Positions 11,706 through 25,330 of a stretch of DNA of 64,000 nt are shown here, in pieces. The translations under genes were made by a program, and so were the position numbers. Under the pieces are notes generated by a model. That model was given only the letters and a program-made list of their open reading frames with translations, had not been told where the DNA came from and searched no databases. Source of the stretch: Sisyra terminalis (Eukaryota > Arthropoda > Insecta > Neuroptera > Sisyridae); contig OY292279.1 of the NCBI GenBank assembly GCA_958496175.1, forward strand, positions 1 to 64,000, read 5' to 3'. Position 1 is the first letter of the stretch. The number at the start of each line of letters is the position of its first letter.

Positions 11706-14330
11706 GGATATTATTGCGGTTATTTTTGCGGATATCATGGCGGTTATTTTGCGGTGATATTTGCGGTTATTTTTGCGGATATCATTGCGGTTATTATGCG
11801 GTGATATTTGCGGTTATTTTTGCGGATATAAATGCGGTTATTTTGCGGTAATATTTGCGGTTATTTTTGCGGATATCATTGCGGTTATTTTTGCGGATAT
11901 CATTGCGGTTATTTTGCGGTGATATTTGCGGTTATTTTTGCGGATATTATTGCGGTTATTTTTGCGGATATCATTGCGGTTATTTTGCGGTGATATCTGC
12001 GGTTATTTTTTCGGATATCATTGCGGTTATTTTTGCGGATATTATTGCGGTTATTTTGCGGTAACATTTGCGGTTATTTGGCGGATATTATTGCGGTTAT
12101 TTTTGCGGATATCATTGCGGTTATTTTGCGGTGATATTTGCGGTTATTATTGCGGATATCATTGCGGTTATTATGCGGTGATATTTGCGGTTATTTTTGC
12201 GGATATCATTGCGGTTATTTTGCGGTAATATTTGCGGTTATTTTTGCGGATATCATTGCGGTTATTTTGCGGTGATATTTGCGGTTTTTTTTGCGGATAT
12301 CAATGCGGTTATTTTGCGGTAATATTTGCGGTTATTTTTGCGGATATTTTTGCGGTTATTTTGCGGTGATATTTGCGGTTATTTTGCGGTAATATTTGCG
12401 GTTATTTTTGCGGATATTATTGCGGTTATTTTGCGGTAATATTTGCGGTTATTTTTGCGGATATCATTGCGGTTATTTTGCGGTGATATTTGCGGTTATT
12501 TTTGCGGATATCATTGCGGTTATTTTTGCGGATATTATTGCGGTTATTTTGCGGTAACATTTGCGGTTATTTTTGCGGATATTATTGCGGTTATTTTTGC
12601 GGATATCATTGCGGTTATTTTGCGGTGATATTTGCGGTTATTTTTGCGGATATCATTGCGGTTATTATGCGGTGATATCTGCGGTTATTTTTGCGGATAT
12701 AAATGCGGTTATTTTGCGGTAATGTTTGCGGTTATTTTTGCGGATATCATTGCGGTTATTTTTGCGGATATCATTGCGGTTATTTTGCGGTGATATTTGC
12801 GGTTATTTTTGCGGATATTATTGCGGTTATTTTTGCGGATATCATTGCGGTTATTTTGCGGTGATATCTGCGGTTATTTTTGCGGATATCATTGCGGTTA
12901 TTTTTGCGGATATTATTGCGGTTATTTTGCGGTAACATTTGCGGTTATTTTTGCGGATATCATTGCGGTTATTTTGCGGTGATATCTGCGGTTATTTTTG
13001 CGGATATCATTGCGGTTATTTTTGCGGATATCATTGCGGTTATTTTTGCGGATATTATTGCGGTTATTTTGCGGTGATATTTGCGGTTATTTTTGCGGAT
13101 ATCATTGCGGTTATTATGCGGTGATATTTGCGGTTATTTTTGCGGATATAAATGCGGTTATTTTGCGGTAATATTTGCGGTTATTTTTGCGGATATCATT
13201 GCGGTTATTTTGCGGTAATATTTGCGGTTATTTTTGCGGATATCATTGCGGTTATTTTGCGGTAATATTTGCGGTTATTTTTGCGGATATTATTGCGGTT
13301 ATTTTTGCGGATATCATTGCGGTTATTTTGCGGTGATATTTGCGGTTATTTTTGCGGATATCATTGCGGTTATTTTGCGGTGATATTTGCGGTTATTTTT
13401 GCGGATATTATTGCGGTTATTTTGCGGTAACATTTGCGGTTATTTTTGCGGATATTATTGCGGTTATTTTTGCGGATATCATTGCGGTTATTTTGCGGTG
13501 ATATTTGCTGTTATTTTTGCGGATATCATTGCGGTTATTATGCGGTGATATTTGCGGTTATTTTTGCGGATATCATTGCGGTTATTTTGCGGTAATATTT
13601 GCGGTTATTTTTGCGGATATCATTGCGGTTATTTTGGCGGTTATTTTGCGGTAATATTTGCGGTTATTTTTGCGGATATCATTGCGGTTATTTTTGCGGA
13701 TATTATTGCGGTTATTTTTGCGGATATCATTGCGGTTATTTTGCGGTGATATTTGCGGTTATTTTTGCGGATATTATTGCGGTTATTTTTGCGGATATCA
13801 TTGCGGTTATTTTGCGGTAATATTTGCGGTTATTTTTGCGGATATTATTGCGGTTATTTTTGCGGATATCATTGCGGTTATTTTGCGGTGATATTTGCGG
13901 TTATTTTTGCGGATATCATTGCGGTTATTTTTGCGGATATTATTGCGGTTATTTTGCGGTAACATTTGCGGTTATTTTTGCGGATATTATTGCGGTTATT
14001 TTTGCGGATATCATTGCGGTTATTTTTGCGGATATTATTGCGGTTATTTTTGCGGATATTATTGCGGTTATTTTTGCGGATATCATTGAGGTTATTTTGC
14101 GGTGATATTTGCGGTTATTTTTGCGGATATCATGGCGGATATTTTGCTGTAATATTTGCGGTTACTTTTGCGGATATTATTGCGGTTATTTTTGCGGATA
14201 TCATTGCGGTTATTTTTGCGGATATCATTGCGGTTATTTTGCGGTGATATTTGCGGTTATTTTTGCGGATATCATTGCGGTTATTTTTGCGGATATTATT
14301 GCGGTTATTTTTGCGGATATCATTGCGGTT
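11706..14330. repeat. Third and diverged copies of the 2.4-2.6 kb HOR family
   Basis: The TTATTTGGCGG marker returns at 12,074 (2406 bp after 9668) and at 14,612 (2538 bp later). The GGATATAAATGC marker occurs near 11,826, 12,689, 13,146 and 14,365. Positions 12,230-12,300 carry GGTTTTTTTTGCGG, a variant of the GGTATTTTTTGCGG marker. Near 13,634 TTTTGGCGGTTATTTTGCGG records a short internal rearrangement. No non-repeat sequence occurs. Confidence 0.78.
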
Positions 14331-17300
14331 ATTATGCGGTGATATTTGCGGTTATTTTTGCGGATATAAATGCGGTTATTTTGCGGTAATATTTGCGGTT
14401 ATTTTTGCAGATATCATTGCGGTTATTTTTGCGGATATCATTGCGGTTATTTTGCGGTGATATTTGCGGTTATTTTTGCGGATATTATTGCGGTTATTTT
14501 TGCGGATATCATTGCGGTTATTTTGCGGTGATATCTGCGGTTATTTTTGCGGATATCATTGCGGTTATTTTTGCGGATATTATTGCGGTTATTTTGCGGT
14601 AACATTTGCGGTTATTTGGCGGATATTATTGCGGTTATTTTTGCGGATATCATTGCGGTTATTTTGCGGTGATATTTGCGGTTATTTTTGCGGATATCAT
14701 TGCGGTTATTATGCGGTGATATTTGCGGTTATTTTTGCGGATATCATTGCGGTTATTTTGCGGTAATATTTGCGGTTATTTTTGCGGATATCATTGCGGT
14801 TATTTTGCGGTGATATTTGCGGTTTTTTTTGCGGATATCAATGCGGTTATTTTGCGGTAATATTTGCGGTTATTTTTGCGGATATCATTGCGGTTATTTT
14901 GCGGTAATATTTGCGGTTATTTTTGCGGATATCATTGCAGTTATTTTTGCGGATATCATTGCGGTTATTTTGCGGTAATATTTGCGGTTATTTTTGCGGA
15001 TATTATTGCGGTTATTTTTGCGGATATCATTGCGGTTATTTTGCGGTGATATTTGCGGTTATTTTTGCGGATATCATTGCGGTTATTTTGCGGTGATATT
15101 TGCGGTTATTTTTGCGGATATTATTGCGGTAATTTTGCGGTAACATTTGCGGTTATTTTTGCGGATATTATTGCGGTTATTTTTGCGGATATCATTGCGG
15201 TTATTTTGCGGTGATGTTTGCTGTTATTTTTGCGGATATCATTGCGGATATTATGCGGTGATATTTGCGGTTATTTTTGCGGATATCATTGCGGTTATTT
15301 TGCGGTGATATTTGCGGTATTTTTTGCGGATATCAATGCGGTTATTTTGCGGTAATATTTGCGGTTATTTTTGCGGATATCATTGCGGTTATTTTTGCGG
15401 ATATCATTGCGGTTATTTTGCGGTAATATTTGCGGTTATTTTTGCGGATATCATTGCGGTTATTTTTGCGGATATTATTGCGGTTATTTTTGCGGATATC
15501 TTTGCGGTTATTTTGCGGTGATATTTGCGGTTATTTTTGCGGATATCATTGCGGTTATTTTGCGGTAATATTTGCGGTTATTTTTGCGGATATCATTGCG
15601 GTTATTTTGCGGTAATATTTGCGGTTATTTTTGCGGATATCATTGCAGTTATTTTTGCGGATATCATTGCGGTTATTTTGCGGTAATATTTGCGGTTATT
15701 TTTGCGGATATTATTGCGGTTATTTTTGCGGATATCATTGCGGTTATTTTGCGGTAATATTTGCGGTTATTTTTGCGGATATCATTGCGGTTATTTTTGC
15801 GGATATCATTGCGGTTATTTTGCGGTAATATTTGCGGTTATTTTTGCGGATATCATTGCGGTTATTTTTGCGGATATTATTGCGGTTATTTTTGCGGATA
15901 TTATTGCGGTTATTTTTGCGGATATCATTGCGGTTATTTTGCGGTAATATTTGCGGTTATTTTTGCGGATATTATTGCGGTTATTTTTGCGGATATCATT
16001 GCGGTTATTTTGCGGTGATATTTGCGGTTATTTTTGCGGATATCATTGCGGTTATTTTTGCGGATATTATTGCGGTTATTTTGCGGTAACATTTGCGGTT
16101 ATTTTTGCGGATATTATTGCGGTTATTTTTGCGGATATCATTGCGGTTATTTTGCGGTGATATTTGCGGTTATTTTTGCGGATATCATTGCGGTTATTAT
16201 GCGGTGATATTTGCGGTTATTTTTGCGGATATAAATGCGGTTATTTTGCGGTAATATTTGCGGTTATTTTTGCGGATATCATTGCGGTTATTTTTGCGGA
16301 TATCATTGCGGTTATTTTGCGGTGATATTTGCGGTTATTTTTGCGGATATTATTGCGGTTATTTTTGCGGATATCATTGCGGTTATTTTGCGGTGATATC
16401 TGCGGTTATTTTTGCGGATATCATTGCGGTTATTTTTGCGGATATTATTGCGGTTATTTTGCGGTAACATTTGCGGTTATTTGGCGGATATTATTGCGGT
16501 TATTTTTGCGGATATCATTGCGGTTATTTTGCGGTGATATTTGCGGTTATTTTTGCGGATATCATTGCGGTTATTATGCGGTGATATTTGCGGTTATTTT
16601 TGCGGATATCATTGCGGTTATTTTGCGGTAATATTTGCGGTTATTTTTGCGGATATCATTGCGGTTATTTTGCGGTGATATTTGCGGTTTTTTTTGCGGA
16701 TATCAATGCGGTTATTTTGCGGTAATATTTGCGGTTATTTTTGCGGATATCATTGCGGTTATTTTGCGGTAATATTTGCGGTTATTTTTGCGGATATCAT
16801 TGCAGTTATTTTTGCGGATATCATTGCGGTTATTTTGCGGTAATATTTGCGGTTATTTTTGCGGATATTATTGCGGTTATTTTTGCGGATATCATTGCGG
16901 TTATTTTGCGGTGATATTTGCGGTTATTTTTGCGGATATCATTGCGGTTATTTTGCGGTGATATTTGCGGTTATTTTTGCGGATATTATTGCGGTAATTT
17001 TGCGGTAACATTTGCGGTTATTTTTGCGGATATTATTGCGGTTATTTTTGCGGATATCATTGCGGTTATTTTGCGGTGATGTTTGCTGTTATTTTTGCGG
17101 ATATCATTGCGGATATTATGCCGTGATATTTGCGGTTATTTTTGCGGATATCATTGCGGTTATTTTGCGGTGATATTTGCGGTATTTTTTGCGGATATCA
17201 ATGCGGTTATTTTGCGGTAATATTTGCGGTTATTTTTGCGGATATCATTGCGGTTATTTTTGCGGATATCATTGCGGTTATTTTGCGGTAATATTTGCGG

Positions 17301-17825
17301 TTATTTTTGCGGATATCATTGCGGTTATTTTTGCGGATATTATTGCGGTTATTTTTGCGGATATCTTTGCGGTTATTTTGCGGTGATATTTGCGGTTATT
17401 TTTGCGGATATCATTGCGGTTATTTTGCGGTAATATTTGCGGTTATTTTTGCGGATATCATTGCGGTTATTTTGCGGTAATATTTGCGGTTATTTTTGCG
17501 GATATCATTGCAGTTATTTTTGCGGATATCATTGCGGTTATTTTGCGGTAATATTTGCGGTTATTTTTGCGGATATTATTGCGGTTATTTTTGCGGATAT
17601 CATTGCGGTTATTTTGCGGTAATATTTGCGGTTATTTTTGCGGATATCATTGCGGTTATTTTTGCGGATATCATTGCGGTTATTTTGCGGTAATATTTGC
17701 GGTTATTTTTGCGGATATCATTGCGGTTATTTTTGCGGATATTATTGCGGTTATTTTTGCGGATATTATTGCGGTTATTTTTGCGGATATCATTGCGGTT
17801 ATTTTGCGGTAATATTTGCGGTTAT
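14330..17825. repeat. HOR pair of about 1.6 kb: 14330-15960 and 16195-17825, offset 1865 bp
   Basis: Nearly identical copies. TTATTTGGCGG lies at 14,612 and 16,477; GGTTTTTTTTGCGG near 14,821 and 16,686; GGTAATTTTGCGGTAACATT near 15,129 and 16,994; GATGTTTGCTG near 15,214 and 17,079; ATATCTTTGCGG near 15,498 and 17,363. Differences noticed are single bases, for example GCAGATATC near 14,408 against GCGGATATC near 16,273, and ATGCCGTG near 17,121 against ATGCGGTG near 15,256. The near identity implies a recent duplication or conversion. Confidence 0.88.
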
Positions 17826-18750
17826 TTTTGCGGATATCATTGCGGTAATTTTGCGATGATATTTGCGGTTATTTTTGCGGATATTATTGCGGTTATTTTT
17901 GCGGATATCATTGCGGTTATTTTGCGGAGATATTTGCGGTTATTTTTGCGGATATCATTGCGGTTATTTTTGCGGATATTATTGCGGTTATTTTTGCGGA
18001 TATTATTGCGGTTATTTTTGCGGATATCATTGAGGTTATTTTGCGGTGATATTTGCGGTTATTTTTGCGGATATCATGGCGGATATTTTGCTGTAATATT
18101 TGCGGTTACTTTTGCGGATATTATTGCGGTTATTTTTGCGGATATCATTGCGGTTATTTTTGCGGATATCATTGCGGTTATTTTGCGGTGATATTTGCGG
18201 TTATTTTTGCGGATATCATTGCGGTTATTTTTGCGGATATTATTGCGGTTATTTTTGCGGATATTATTGCGGTTATTTTTGCGGATATCATTGAGGTTAT
18301 TTTGCGGTGATATTTGCGGTTATTTTTGCGGATATCATTGCGGTTATTTTGCGGTGATATTTGCGGTTATTTTTGCGGATATCATTGCGGTTATTTTGCG
18401 GTGATATTTGCGGTTATTTTTGCGGATATCATTGCGGTTATTTTGCGGTGATATTTGCGGTTATTTTTGCGGATATCATTGCGGTTATTTTGCGGTGATA
18501 TTTGCGGTTATTTTTGCGGATATCATTGCGGTTATTTTGCGGTAATATTTGCGGTTATTTTTGCGGATATTATTGCGGTTATTTTTGCGGCTATTATTGC
18601 GGTTATTTTTGCGGATATCATTGCGGTTATTTTGCGGTAACATTTGCGGTTATTTTTGCGGATATTATTGCGGTTATTTTTGCGGATATCATTGCGGTTA
18701 TTTTGCGGTAATATTTGCGGTTATTTTTGCGGATATCATTGCGGTAATTT
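16776..18750. repeat. 2 kb block copied at about 21.1-23.1 kb and 23.75-25.3 kb
   Basis: This block matches downstream sequence at two constant offsets, 4349 and 6573. The shared series is GGTATTTTTTGCGGATATCAA, GCAGTTATTTTTGCGG, GCGGTAATTTTGCGATGATATT, GCGGAGATATTTGC, ATCATTGAGG, ATCATGGCGGATATTTTGCTG and TTACTTTTGCGG. The two later copies have ATCAAAGCGG where this copy has ATCAATGCGG. Confidence 0.86.
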
Positions 18751-19550
18751 TGCGATGATATTTGCGGTTATTTTTGCGGATATTATTGCGGTTATTTTTG
18801 CGGATATCATTGCGGTTATTTTGCGGAGATATTTGCGGTTATTTTTGCGGATATCATTGCGGTTATTTTTGCGGATATTATTGCGGTTATTTTTGCGGAT
18901 ATTATTGCGGTTATTTTTGCGGATATCATTGAGGTTATTTTGCGGTGATATTTGCGGTTATTTTTGCGGATATCATGGCGGATATTTTGCTGTAATATTT
19001 GCGGTTACTTTTGCGGATATTATTGCGGTTATTTTTGCGGATATCATTGCGGTTATTTTTGCGGATATCATTGCGGTTATTTTGCGGTGATATTTGCGGT
19101 TATTTTTGCGGATATCATTGCGGTTATTTTTGCGGATATTATTGCGGTTATTTTTGCGGATATTATTGCGGTTATTTTTGCGGATATCATTGAGGTTATT
19201 TTGCGGTGATATTTGCGGTTATTTTTGCGGATATCATTGCGGTTATTTTGCGGTGATATTTGCGGTTATTTTTGCGGATATCATTGCGGTTATTTTGCGG
19301 TGATATTTGCGGTTATTTTTGCGGATATCATTGCGGTTATTTTGCGGTGATATTTGCGGTTATTTTTGCGGATATCATTGCGGTTATTTTGCGGTGATAT
19401 TTGCGGTTATTTTTGCGGATATCATTGCGGTTATTTTGCGGTAATATTTGCGGTTATTTTTGCGGATATTATTGCGGTTATTTTTGCGGATATTATTGCG
19501 GTTATTTTTGCGGATATCATTGCGGTTATTTTGCGGTAACATTTGCGGTT
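17800..19550. repeat. Tandem duplication, offset 899 bp
   Basis: The series GCGATGATATT, GCGGAGATATT, ATTGAGG, GGCGGATATTTTGCTG, TTACTTTTGCGG and ATTGAGG occurs twice, from about 17,850 and again from about 18,750, at an offset of 899. The related blocks at 22.2 and 24.4 kb have it once each, so the extra copy arose here or was lost there. The first copy alone has GCGGCTATTATT near 18,590. Confidence 0.86.
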
Positions 19551-19559
19551 ATTTTTGCG

Positions 19560-20110
19560 GATATTATTGCGGTTATTTTTGCGGATATCATTGCGGTTAT
19601 TTTGCGGTGATATTTGCGGTTATTTTTGCGGATATCATTGCGGTTATTTTGCGGTAATATTTGCGGTTATTTTTGCGGATATTATTGCGGTTATTTTTGC
19701 GGATATCATTGCGGTTATTTTGCGGTGATATTTGCGGTTATTTTTGCGGATATCATTGCGGTTATTTTGCTGTAATATTTGCGGTTAATTTTGCGGATAT
19801 TATTGCGGTTATTTTTGCGGATATCATTGCAGTTATTTTTGCGGATATCATTGCGGTTATTTTGCGGTGATATTTGCGGTAATTTTTGCGGATATTATTG
19901 CGGTTATTTTTGCGGATATTTTTGCGGTTATTTTTGCGGATATCATTGCGGTTATTTAGCTGTAATATTTGCGGTTATTTTTGCGGATATTATTGCGGTT
20001 ATTTTTGCGAATATTATTGCGGTTGTTTTTGCGGATATCATTGCGGTTATTTTGCTGTAATATTTGCGGTTATTTTTGCGGATATTATTGCGGTTATTTT
20101 GCGGTAACAT
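19560..20110. repeat. Dispersed module shared with 2.8-3.3, 4.4-4.9 and 23.1-23.6 kb
   Basis: Unit order and rare variants (GCTGTAAT with TTAATTTT, GCAGTT, GGATATTTTTGC and TTTAGCTG) match 2833-3200, 4395-4760 and 23,158-23,500. The offset to 23,158 is 3497. To the sequence just upstream of it the offset is 3450, so one 47-bp dimer separates the two. This copy has private changes: GGTAATTTTTGC near 19,879 and GCGAATATT near 20,008. Confidence 0.82.
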
Positions 20111-21125
20111 TTGCGGTTATTTGGCGGATATTATTGCGGTTATTTTTGCGGATATCATTGCGGTTATTATGCGGTGATATTTGCGGTTATTTTTGCGGAT
20201 ATCATTGCGGTTATTTTGCGGTAATATTTGCGGTTATTTTTGCGGATATCATTGCGGTTATTTTGCGGTGATATTTGCGGTTTTTTTTGCGGATATCAAT
20301 GCGGTTATTTTGCGGTAATATTTGCGGTTATTTTTGCGGATATCATTGCGGTTATTTTGCGGTAATATTTGCAGTTATTTTTGCGGATATCATTGCGGTT
20401 ATTTTGCGGTAATATTTGCGGTTATTTTTGCGGATATTATTGCGGTTATTTTTGCGGATATCATTGCGGTTATTTTGCGGTGATATTTGCGGTTATTTTT
20501 GCGGATATCATTGCGGTTATTTTGCGGTGATATTTGCGGTTATTTTTGCGGATATTATTGCGGTTATTTTGCGGTAACATTTGCGGTTATTTTTGCGGAT
20601 ATTATTGCGGTTATTTTTGCGGATATCATTGCGGTTATTTTGCGGTGATATTTGCTGTTATTTTTGCGGATATCATTGCGGTTATTATGCGGTGATATTT
20701 GCGGTTATTTTTGCGGATATCATTGCGGTTATTTTGCGGTAATATTTGCGGTTATTTTTGCGGATATCATTGCGGTTATTTTTGCGGATATCATTGCGGT
20801 TATTTTGCGGTAATATTTGCGGTTATTTTTGCGGATATCATTGCGGTTATTTTTGCGGATATTATTGCGGTTATTTTTGCGGATATCATTGCGGTTATTT
20901 TGCGGTGATATTTGCGGTTTTTTTTGTGGATATTATTGCGGTTATTTTTGCGGATATCATTGCGGTTATTTTGCGGTAATATTTGCGGTTATTTTTGCGG
21001 ATATTATTGCGGTTATTTTTGCGGATATCATTGCGGTTATTTTGCGGTGATATTTGCGGTTATTTTTGCGGATATCATTGCGGTTATTTTTGCGGATATT
21101 ATTGCGGTTATTTTGCGGTAACATT
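20110..21125. repeat. Partial copy of the TTATTTGGCGG HOR family
   Basis: TTATTTGGCGG occurs at 20,117, followed by TTATTATGCGG and by GGTTTTTTTTGCGG near 20,280. This is the same order as after 12,074, 14,612 and 16,477, with one TTTTTGCGG stretch shortened. Near 20,918 GGTTTTTTTTGTGGATATT is a private variant. The remainder is plain A/B array. Confidence 0.78.
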
Positions 21126-23107
21126 TGCGGTTATTTTTGCGGATATCATTGCAGTTATTTTTGCGGATATCATTGCGGTTATTTTGCGGTAATATTTGCG
21201 GTTATTTTTGCGGATATTATTGCGGTTATTTTTGCGGATATCATTGCGGTTATTTTGCGGTGATATTTGCGGTTATTTTTGCGGATATCATTGCGGTTAT
21301 TTTGCGGTGATATTTGCGGTTATTTTTGCGGATATTATTGCGGTAATTTTGCGGTAACATTTGCGGTTATTTTTGCGGATATTATTGCGGTTATTTTTGC
21401 GGATATCATTGCGGTTATTTTGCGGTGATGTTTGCTGTTATTTTTGCGGATATCATTGCGGATATTATGCGGTGATATTTGCGGTTATTTTTGCGGATAT
21501 CATTGCGGTTATTTTGCGGTGATATTTGCGGTATTTTTTGCGGATATCAAAGCGGTTATTTTGCGGTAATATTTGCGGTTATTTTTGCGGATATCATTGC
21601 GGTTATTTTTGCGGATATCATTGCGGTTATTTTGCGGTAATATTTGCGGTTATTTTTGCGGATATCATTGCGGTTATTTTTGCGGATATTATTGCGGTTA
21701 TTTTTGCGGATATCATTGCGGTTATTTTGCGGTGATATTTGCGGTTATTTTTGCGGATATCATTGCGGTTATTTTGCGGTAATATTTGCGGTTATTTTTG
21801 CGGATATCATTGCGGTTATTTTGCGGTAATATTTGCGGTTATTTTTGCGGATATCATTGCAGTTATTTTTGCGGATATCATTGCGGTTATTTTGCGGTAA
21901 TATTTGCGGTTATTTTTGCGGATATTATTGCGGTTATTTTTGCGGATATCATTGCGGTTATTTTGCGGTAATATTTGCGGTTATTTTTGCGGATATCATT
22001 GCGGTTATTTTTGCGGATATCATTGCGGTTATTTTGCGGTAATATTTGCGGTTATTTTTGCGGATATCATTGCGGTTATTTTTGCGGATATTATTGCGGT
22101 TATTTTTGCGGATATTATTGCGGTTATTTTTGCGGATATCATTGCGGTTATTTTGCGGTAATATTTGCGGTTATTTTTGCGGATAACATTGCGGTAATTT
22201 TGCGATGATATTTGCGGTTATTTTTGCGGATATTATTGCGGTTATTTTTGCGGATATCATTGCGGTTATTTTGCGGAGATATTTGCGGTTATTTTTGCGG
22301 ATATCATTGCGGTTATTTTTGCGGATATTATTGCGGTTATTTTTGCGGATATTATTGCGGTTATTTTTGCGGATATCATTGAGGTTATTTTGCGGTGATA
22401 TTTGCGGTTATTTTTGCGGATATCATGGCGGATATTTTGCTGTAATATTTGCGGTTACTTTTGCGGATATTATTGCGGTTATTTTTGCGGATATCATTGC
22501 GGTTATTTTTGCGGATATCATTGCGGTTATTTTGCGGTGATATTTGCGGTTATTTTTGCGGATATCATTGCGGTTATTTTTGCGGATATTATTGCGGTTA
22601 TTTTTGCGGATATTATTGCGGTTATTTTTGCGGATATCATTGAGGTTATTTTGCGGTGATATTTGCGGTTATTTTTGCGGATATCATTGCGGTTATTTTG
22701 CGGTGATATTTGCGGTTATTTTTGCGGATATCATTGCGGTTATTTTGCGGTGATATTTGCGGTTATTTTTGCGGATATCATTGCGGTTATTTTGCGGTGA
22801 TATTTGCGGTTATTTTTGCGGATATCATTGCGGTTATTTTGCGGTGATATTTGCGGTTATTTTTGCGGATATCATTGCGGTTATTTTGCGGTAATATTTG
22901 CGGTTATTTTTGCGGATATTATTGCGGTTATTTTTGCGGATATTATTGCGGTTATTTTTGCGGATATCATTGCGGTTATTTTGCGGTAACATTTGCGGTT
23001 ATTTTTGCGGATATTATTGCGGTTATTTTTGCGGATATCATTGCGGTTATTTTGCGGTGATATTTGCGGTTATTTTTGCGGATATCATGGCGGTTATTTT
23101 GCGGTGA
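21125..23107. repeat. Second copy of the 2 kb block (offset 4349 from 16.8 kb)
   Basis: Matches 16,776-18,750 base for base over long stretches, with ATCAAAGCGG near 21,546 and GGATAACATTGC near 22,182 as visible differences. It lacks the 899-bp internal duplication, so the flanking sequence aligns to 18.65-20.1 kb at 3450 and then 3497. Confidence 0.85.
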
Positions 23108-25330
23108 TATTTGCGGTTATTTTTGCGGATATCATTGCGGTTATTTTGCGGTAATATTTGCGGTTATTTTTGCGGATATTATTGCGGTTATTTTTGCGGA
23201 TATCATTGCGGTTATTTTGCGGTGATATTTGCGGTTATTTTTGCGGATATCATTGCGGTTATTTTGCTGTAATATTTGCGGTTAATTTTGCGGATATTAT
23301 TGCGGTTATTTTTGCGGATATCATTGCAGTTATTTTTGCGGATATCATTGCGGTTATTTTGCGGTGATATTTGCGGTTATTTTTGCGGATATTATTGCGG
23401 TTATTTTTGCGGATATTTTTGCGGTTATTTTTGCGGATATCATTGCGGTTATTTAGCTGTAATATTTGCGGTTATTTTTGCGGATATTATTGCGGTTATT
23501 TTTGCGGATATTATTGCGGTTGTTTTTGCGGATATCATTGCGGTTATTTTGCTGTAATATTTGCGGTTATTTTTGCGGATATTATTGCGGTTATTTTTGC
23601 GGATATTATTGCGGTTATTTTGCGGTGATATTTGCGGTATTTTTTGCGGATATCAAAGCGGTTATTTTGCGGTAATATTTGCGGTTATTTTTGCGGATAT
23701 CATTGCGGTTATTTTTGCGGATATCATTGCGGTTATTTTGCGGTGATATTTGCGGTATTTTTTGCGGATATCAAAGCGGTTATTTTGCGGTAATATTTGC
23801 GGTTATTTTTGCGGATATCATTGCGGTTATTTTTGCGGATATCATTGCGGTTATTTTGCGGTAATATTTGCGGTTATTTTTGCGGATATCATTGCGGTTA
23901 TTTTTGCGGATATTATTGCGGTTATTTTTGCGGATATCATTGCGGTTATTTTGCGGTGATATTTGCGGTTATTTTTGCGGATATCATTGCGGTTATTTTG
24001 CGGTAATATTTGCGGTTATTTTTGCGGATATCATTGCGGTTATTTTGCGGTAATATTTGCGGTTATTTTTGCGGATATCATTGCAGTTATTTTTGCGGAT
24101 ATCATTGCGGTTATTTTGCGGTAATATTTGCGGTTATTTTTGCGGATATTATTGCGGTTATTTTTGCGGATATCATTGCGGTTATTTTGCGGTAATATTT
24201 GCGGTTATTTTTGCGGATATCATTGCGGTTATTTTTGCGGATATCATTGCGGTTATTTTGCGGTAATATTTGCGGTTATTTTTGCGGATATCATTGCGGT
24301 TATTTTTGCGGATATTATTGCGGTTATTTTTGCGGATATTATTGCGGTTATTTTTGCGGATATCATTGCGGTTATTTTGCGGTAATATTTGCGGTTATTT
24401 TTGCGGATATCATTGCGGTAATTTTGCGATGATATTTGCGGTTATTTTTGCGGATATTATTGCGGTTATTTTTGCGGATATCATTGCGGTTATTTTGCGG
24501 AGATATTTGCGGTTAATTTTGCGGATATCATTGCGGTTATTTTTGCGGATATTATTGCGGTTATTTTTGCGGATATTATTGCGGTTATTTTTGCGGATAT
24601 CATTGAGGTTATTTTGCGGTGATATTTGCGGTTATTTTTGCGGATATCATGGCGGATATTTTGCTGTAATATTTGCGGTTACTTTTGCGGATATTATTGC
24701 GGTTATTTTTGCGGATATCATTGCGGTTATTTTTGCGGATATCATTGCGGTTATTTTGCGGTGATATTTGCGGTTATTTTTGCGGATATCATTGCGGTTA
24801 TTTTTGCGGATATTATTGCGGTTATTTTTGCGGATATTATTGCGGTTATTTTTGCGGATATCATTGAGGTTATTTTGCGGTGATATTTGCGGTTATTTTT
24901 GCGGATATCATTGCGGTTATTTTGCGGTGATATTTGCGGTTATTTTTGCGGATATCATTGCGGTTATTTTGCGGTGATATTTGCGGTTATTTTTGCGGAT
25001 ATCATTGCGGTTATTTTGCGGTGATATTTGCGGTTATTTTTGCGGATATCATTGCGGTTATTTTGCGGTGATATTTGCGGTTATTTTTGCGGATATCATT
25101 GCGGTTATTTTGCGGTAATATTTGCGGTTATTTTTGCGGATATTATTGCGGTTATTTTTGCGGATATTATTGCGGTTATTTTTGCGGATATCATTGCGGT
25201 TATTTTGCGGTAACATTTGCGGTTATTTTTGCGGATATTATTGCGGTTATTTTTGCGGATATCATTGCGGTTATTTTGCGGTGATATTTGCGGTTATTTT
25301 TGCGGATATCATGGCGGATATTTTGCTGTA
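23107..25330. repeat. Third copy of the 2 kb block plus dispersed module
   Basis: The part at 23,158-23,630 is the dispersed module. At 23,630-23,770 the GGTATTTTTTGCGGATATCAAAG marker occurs twice, 118 bp apart, a small local duplication. From 23,750 to about 25,300 the sequence repeats 17,177-18,730 at an offset of 6573, with TTAATTTTGCGG replacing TTATTTTTGCGG near 24,513. Confidence 0.83.

Noticed and set aside
6882..16240. TATAAA boxes in the GGATATAAATGC variant (about 11 copies)
   Set aside because: The motif is a small change from GGATATCATTGC, copied with the HORs, and no transcription unit lies downstream.
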